Source of the DNA: Kineococcus endophyticus
Lineage (GTDB): Bacteria > Actinomycetota > Actinomycetes > Actinomycetales > Kineococcaceae
DNA: 64,000 nt
Direction: 5' to 3'
Assembly (NCBI RefSeq): GCF_040796495.1
Contig: NZ_JBFNQN010000003.1
Location: forward strand, 248,001-312,000
Numbering within the stretch: position 1 is the first letter of the stretch; every line of letters begins with the position of its first letter. The notes beneath the pieces were generated by a model. That model did no database searches, was not told where the DNA came from, and saw only the letters and a list, made by a program, of their open reading frames with translations. A program made the position numbers and the translations under genes. Shown piece by piece: positions 61,823 to 64,000 of the stretch.

Positions 61823-63187
61823 GTGGGGCGGCTCTTCGGGACCGACGGTGTGCGGGGTCTGGCGAACGTCGACCTGACCGCCGAGATGGCGCTCGGGCTG
61901 GCGGCGGCCGCGGCCACCGTCCTCGTCGACGAGGGCGGGACGGCGCACCCGCGCGCCCTCGTGGCCCGCGACCCGCGCGCGTCCGGGGAGTTCCTGTCGG
62001 CCGCGGTCGTGGCCGGGCTGGCGAGCTCCGGCGTGGACGTCCTGGACATCGGCGTCGTCCCCACCCCTGCGCTGGCCCACCTCGTCGACACCTCCGGCGC
62101 CGACTTCGGCGTCATGCTCTCGGCCTCGCACAACGCCATGCCGGACAACGGGTTGAAGATCTTCGCCCGTGGCGGCACGAAGCTGCCCGACGACGTCGAG
62201 GACCGCATCGAGGCGGCCTACCGCGCGGGAGCCCCGCGCCGACCGACCGGGAGCGGCGTCGGGCGCGCCCACGCGGGCCCGGACGTCGAGCAGGACGCCC
62301 AGGACAGCTACGTCGACCACCTCCTGTCCACCCTGCCGGGGGGCCCCGGGTCCCTCGCGGGGCTGCACGTGGTCGTCGACTGCGCCAACGGCGCCGCCAG
62401 CGCCATCTCGCCGCGCGTCCTGCGCGAGGCCGGGGCGCGTGTCACGACGCTGTACGCCGCCCCCGACGGGCTGAACATCAACGACGGCTGCGGGTCCACG
62501 CACCTCGGCCCGGTGACGGCCGCCGTCGTCGAGCACGGCGCCGACCTGGGCCTCGCGCACGACGGGGACGCCGACCGCTGCCTCGCCGTCGACGCCGCCG
62601 GGAACGCCGTCGACGGCGACCAGATCATGGCCGTCCTCGCGCTGGCCCTGCGCGACCGCGGGCAGCTCACCGAGGGCACCCTCGTGGCGACGGTGATGAG
62701 CAACCTCGGCCTCAAGCTCGCCATGCAGCGCGAGGGCGTCACCGTCGTCGAGACGGGCGTCGGTGACCGGTACGTGCTGGAGGCGCTGAACGCCGGCGGC
62801 TGGAGCATCGGTGGGGAGCAGAGCGGTCACGTCGTCCTGCCCGAGCACGCGACGACGGGGGACGGCGTCCTCACGGGGTTGCAGCTGGCGGCGCGGATGG
62901 CCGAGACGGGGCGCACCCTCGCCGACCTCGCCTCCGTCGTGGAGCGGCTGCCGCAGGTGCTCGTCAACGTCCGCGGCGTCGACAAGTCCCGTGCGGGCGC
63001 CGACGCCGAGCTGCTGGCCGCGGTCGCCGAGGCCGAGCGCGAGCTGGGGGAGACGGGCCGGGTGCTGCTGCGCCCCAGCGGGACCGAACCGCTCGTGCGG
63101 GTCATGGTCGAGGCCGCGCACACGCAGCACGCCCAGGACGTGGCCGACCGCTTGGCGGACGTCGTGCGGGCACGCCTGGCCTTGTGA
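61823..63187 (+). CDS. glmM: Phosphoglucosamine mutase
   Basis: 454-aa enzyme converting glucosamine-6-phosphate to glucosamine-1-phosphate for UDP-GlcNAc and the cell wall. [10 protein letters not shown] at the start, active-site phospho-Ser102 in [11 protein letters not shown], metal-binding DGDADRC, and GGEQSGHVV and [12 protein letters not shown] for substrate binding. GTG start. Its 3' end is duplicated just downstream. Confidence 0.96.
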   Translation: MGRLFGTDGVRGLANVDLTAEMALGLAAAAATVLVDEGGTAHPRALVARDPRASGEFLSAAVVAGLASSGVDVLDIGVVPTPALAHLVDTSGADFGVMLSASHNAMPDNGLKIFARGGTKLPDDVEDRIEAAYRAGAPRRPTGSGVGRAHAGPDVEQDAQDSYVDHLLSTLPGGPGSLAGLHVVVDCANGAASAISPRVLREAGARVTTLYAAPDGLNINDGCGSTHLGPVTAAVVEHGADLGLAHDGDADRCLAVDAAGNAVDGDQIMAVLALALRDRGQLTEGTLVATVMSNLGLKLAMQREGVTVVETGVGDRYVLEALNAGGWSIGGEQSGHVVLPEHATTGDGVLTGLQLAARMAETGRTLADLASVVERLPQVLVNVRGVDKSRAGADAELLAAVAEAERELGETGRVLLRPSGTEPLVRVMVEAAHTQHAQDVADRLADVVRARLAL

Positions 63188-63240
63188 GCGTGCGGGCACG
63201 CCTGGCCTTGTGAGCGTGCGGAAACGCCTCGCGCTCTGAC
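63164..63240 (+). repeat. Tandem repeat of the glmM 3' end
   Basis: A 26-bp unit (starts GTGCGGGCACGCCTGGCC) at 63164-63189 is repeated exactly at 63190-63215, followed by a degenerate third copy (63216-63240, GTGCGGAAACGCCTCGCG). The first unit ends glmM, including its stop codon. Confidence 0.85.
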
Positions 63241-63264
63241 GTCCCGTTCTGGCTGACTGGGGAC

Positions 63265-64000
63265 GTGCTCCCCGCCCTGACGCTCCGCTCGACGTCCTCG
63301 ACCGACCCCGTGCGGGGCGCGTGGGCGCAGGACCACTTCGACCGCTGGTACGACGCGCTGGCGGCCGCGGAGGCGCTCGACCGGCCAGATCCCTCCACCT
63401 GGCGCCGCGGGGAGCTGCGGGCGCTGCTGGAACGCGGTTCGTCGGACGAGCGGATGCACGTGCTCCTCGCCGAGGAGAACGGTGACGTCGTGGGGGTGGC
63501 CGACGTCCGCTGCAGCCTGGCCGACAACCGGCACGTGGCCGTCGTGCACGTCGCCGTCCCGCCCGCCCACCGGCGTCGCGGGGTGGGGTCGGCGCTGCTG
63601 GCAGCGGCCCTGGAGGTGGCCGCGGCCGAGGGCCGGACGACCGTGCGGGTGCGCGTCGACCGCCCGGCCGAGCGCGACCCGCGGAGCTGGCCGGGATCCG
63701 TCGCCGCCGCGCGCTGGGGGTTCGGTGCCGGTCTGCTCACCGCCCGCCGGCAGCTGCCCCTCCCGCCGGCCGCCGACCGCCTCGCGGCGCTCGAGGCGGC
63801 GACCGCGCCGCACGCCACCGGGTACCGGGTGCGCGCCTACGCCGGGCCGGTGCCCGAGGCGGACCTGGAGGAGATGGCCCGCCTGACGGCCCGGATGAGC
63901 ACCGACGCCCCCAACGGCGACCTCGCGGTCGAACCCGAGCACTGGGACGCCGAGCGCATTCGCGAGGTGGAGGCCGTCCGGGTGGCGCAGGGGCGCCACC
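63265..64000 (+). CDS. GNAT-family N-acetyltransferase (3' end outside window)
   Basis: Partial gene, 245 residues visible and still open at the window end. The acetyl-CoA binding motif is VAVVHVAVPPAHRRRGVGSA near residues 93-112, with a following helix of Ala/Glu/Arg. The region after ~170 (TGYRVRAYAGPVPEADLEEM) looks like the start of a second GNAT unit, so it may be a tandem-domain enzyme. The GTG at 63265 is the first start after the glmM repeat. The substrate is unknown. Confidence 0.75.
   Translation, partial: MLPALTLRSTSSTDPVRGAWAQDHFDRWYDALAAAEALDRPDPSTWRRGELRALLERGSSDERMHVLLAEENGDVVGVADVRCSLADNRHVAVVHVAVPPAHRRRGVGSALLAAALEVAAAEGRTTVRVRVDRPAERDPRSWPGSVAAARWGFGAGLLTARRQLPLPPAADRLAALEAATAPHATGYRVRAYAGPVPEADLEEMARLTARMSTDAPNGDLAVEPEHWDAERIREVEAVRVAQGRH

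Noticed and set aside
63164-63240. CRISPR-like or VNTR array
   Set aside because: Only three directly abutting units with no spacers; it is a simple tandem duplication of a gene end.

Overview
This is a high-GC, gene-dense chromosomal segment of an actinobacterium. The evidence is the frequent GTG and TTG starts, many 4-bp stop/start overlaps, and the actinobacterial order tRNA-Tyr/Thr/Met - rpmG - HadAB-like dehydratases - murB, then tRNA-Trp - secE - nusG - rplKA - rplJL - rpoBC - rpsLG - fusA - tuf - S10/spc/alpha - rplM-rpsI - glmM. Lack of rpsD between rpsK and rpoA and the general gene content suggest Kineosporiales/Kineococcus-like, but that is recall, not proof.

Region 1 (1-24000) is accessory and metabolic. 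It holds a partial MprF-like membrane protein, rarD, an fprA-etfB-etfA redox operon, an esterase and a GDSL lipase. Next is a two-gene operon (MHS-type MFS transporter and DszA/NtaA/DmoA-type flavin monooxygenase) behind what looks like an S-box SAM riboswitch, which suggests organosulfur scavenging. Then come a GAF-SpoIIE phosphatase, a LysE exporter, htpX, a hydrolase lipoprotein, yajQ, three tRNAs, rpmG, HadA/HadB-like proteins, an MFS transporter and murB. The region ends with a GntR/membrane-protein pair with an operator, an adenosine deaminase-like gene, a two-component system and an aspartate-type aminotransferase.

Region 2 (24000-40700) holds tRNA-Trp, secE-nusG, rplK-rplA, rplJ-rplL (with an L10-type leader), rpoB-rpoC, rpsL-rpsG and fusA-tuf. 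Strong hairpins and recognisable promoters divide the transcription units.

Region 3 (40700-58100) is the S10, spc and alpha ribosomal protein clusters: rpsJ to rpsQ, rplN to rplO, secY-adk-map, infA-rpmJ-rpsM-rpsK, rpoA-rplQ-truA. The leaders of rpsL and rpsJ share a 25-nt hairpin motif identical at 24 positions. truA seems to start at a CTG overlapping the rplQ stop codon.

Region 4 (58100-64000) has a SixA-type phosphatase, an ABC-F ATPase, rplM-rpsI with a strong promoter and structured leader, glmM with a tandemly duplicated 3' end, and a GNAT acetyltransferase that runs off the window.

No CRISPR array, insertion sequence, prophage or rRNA gene was seen. The most notable items are the riboswitch-controlled transporter/monooxygenase operon, the paired rpsL/rpsJ leader motif, the CTG start of truA and two very long intergenic palindromes.
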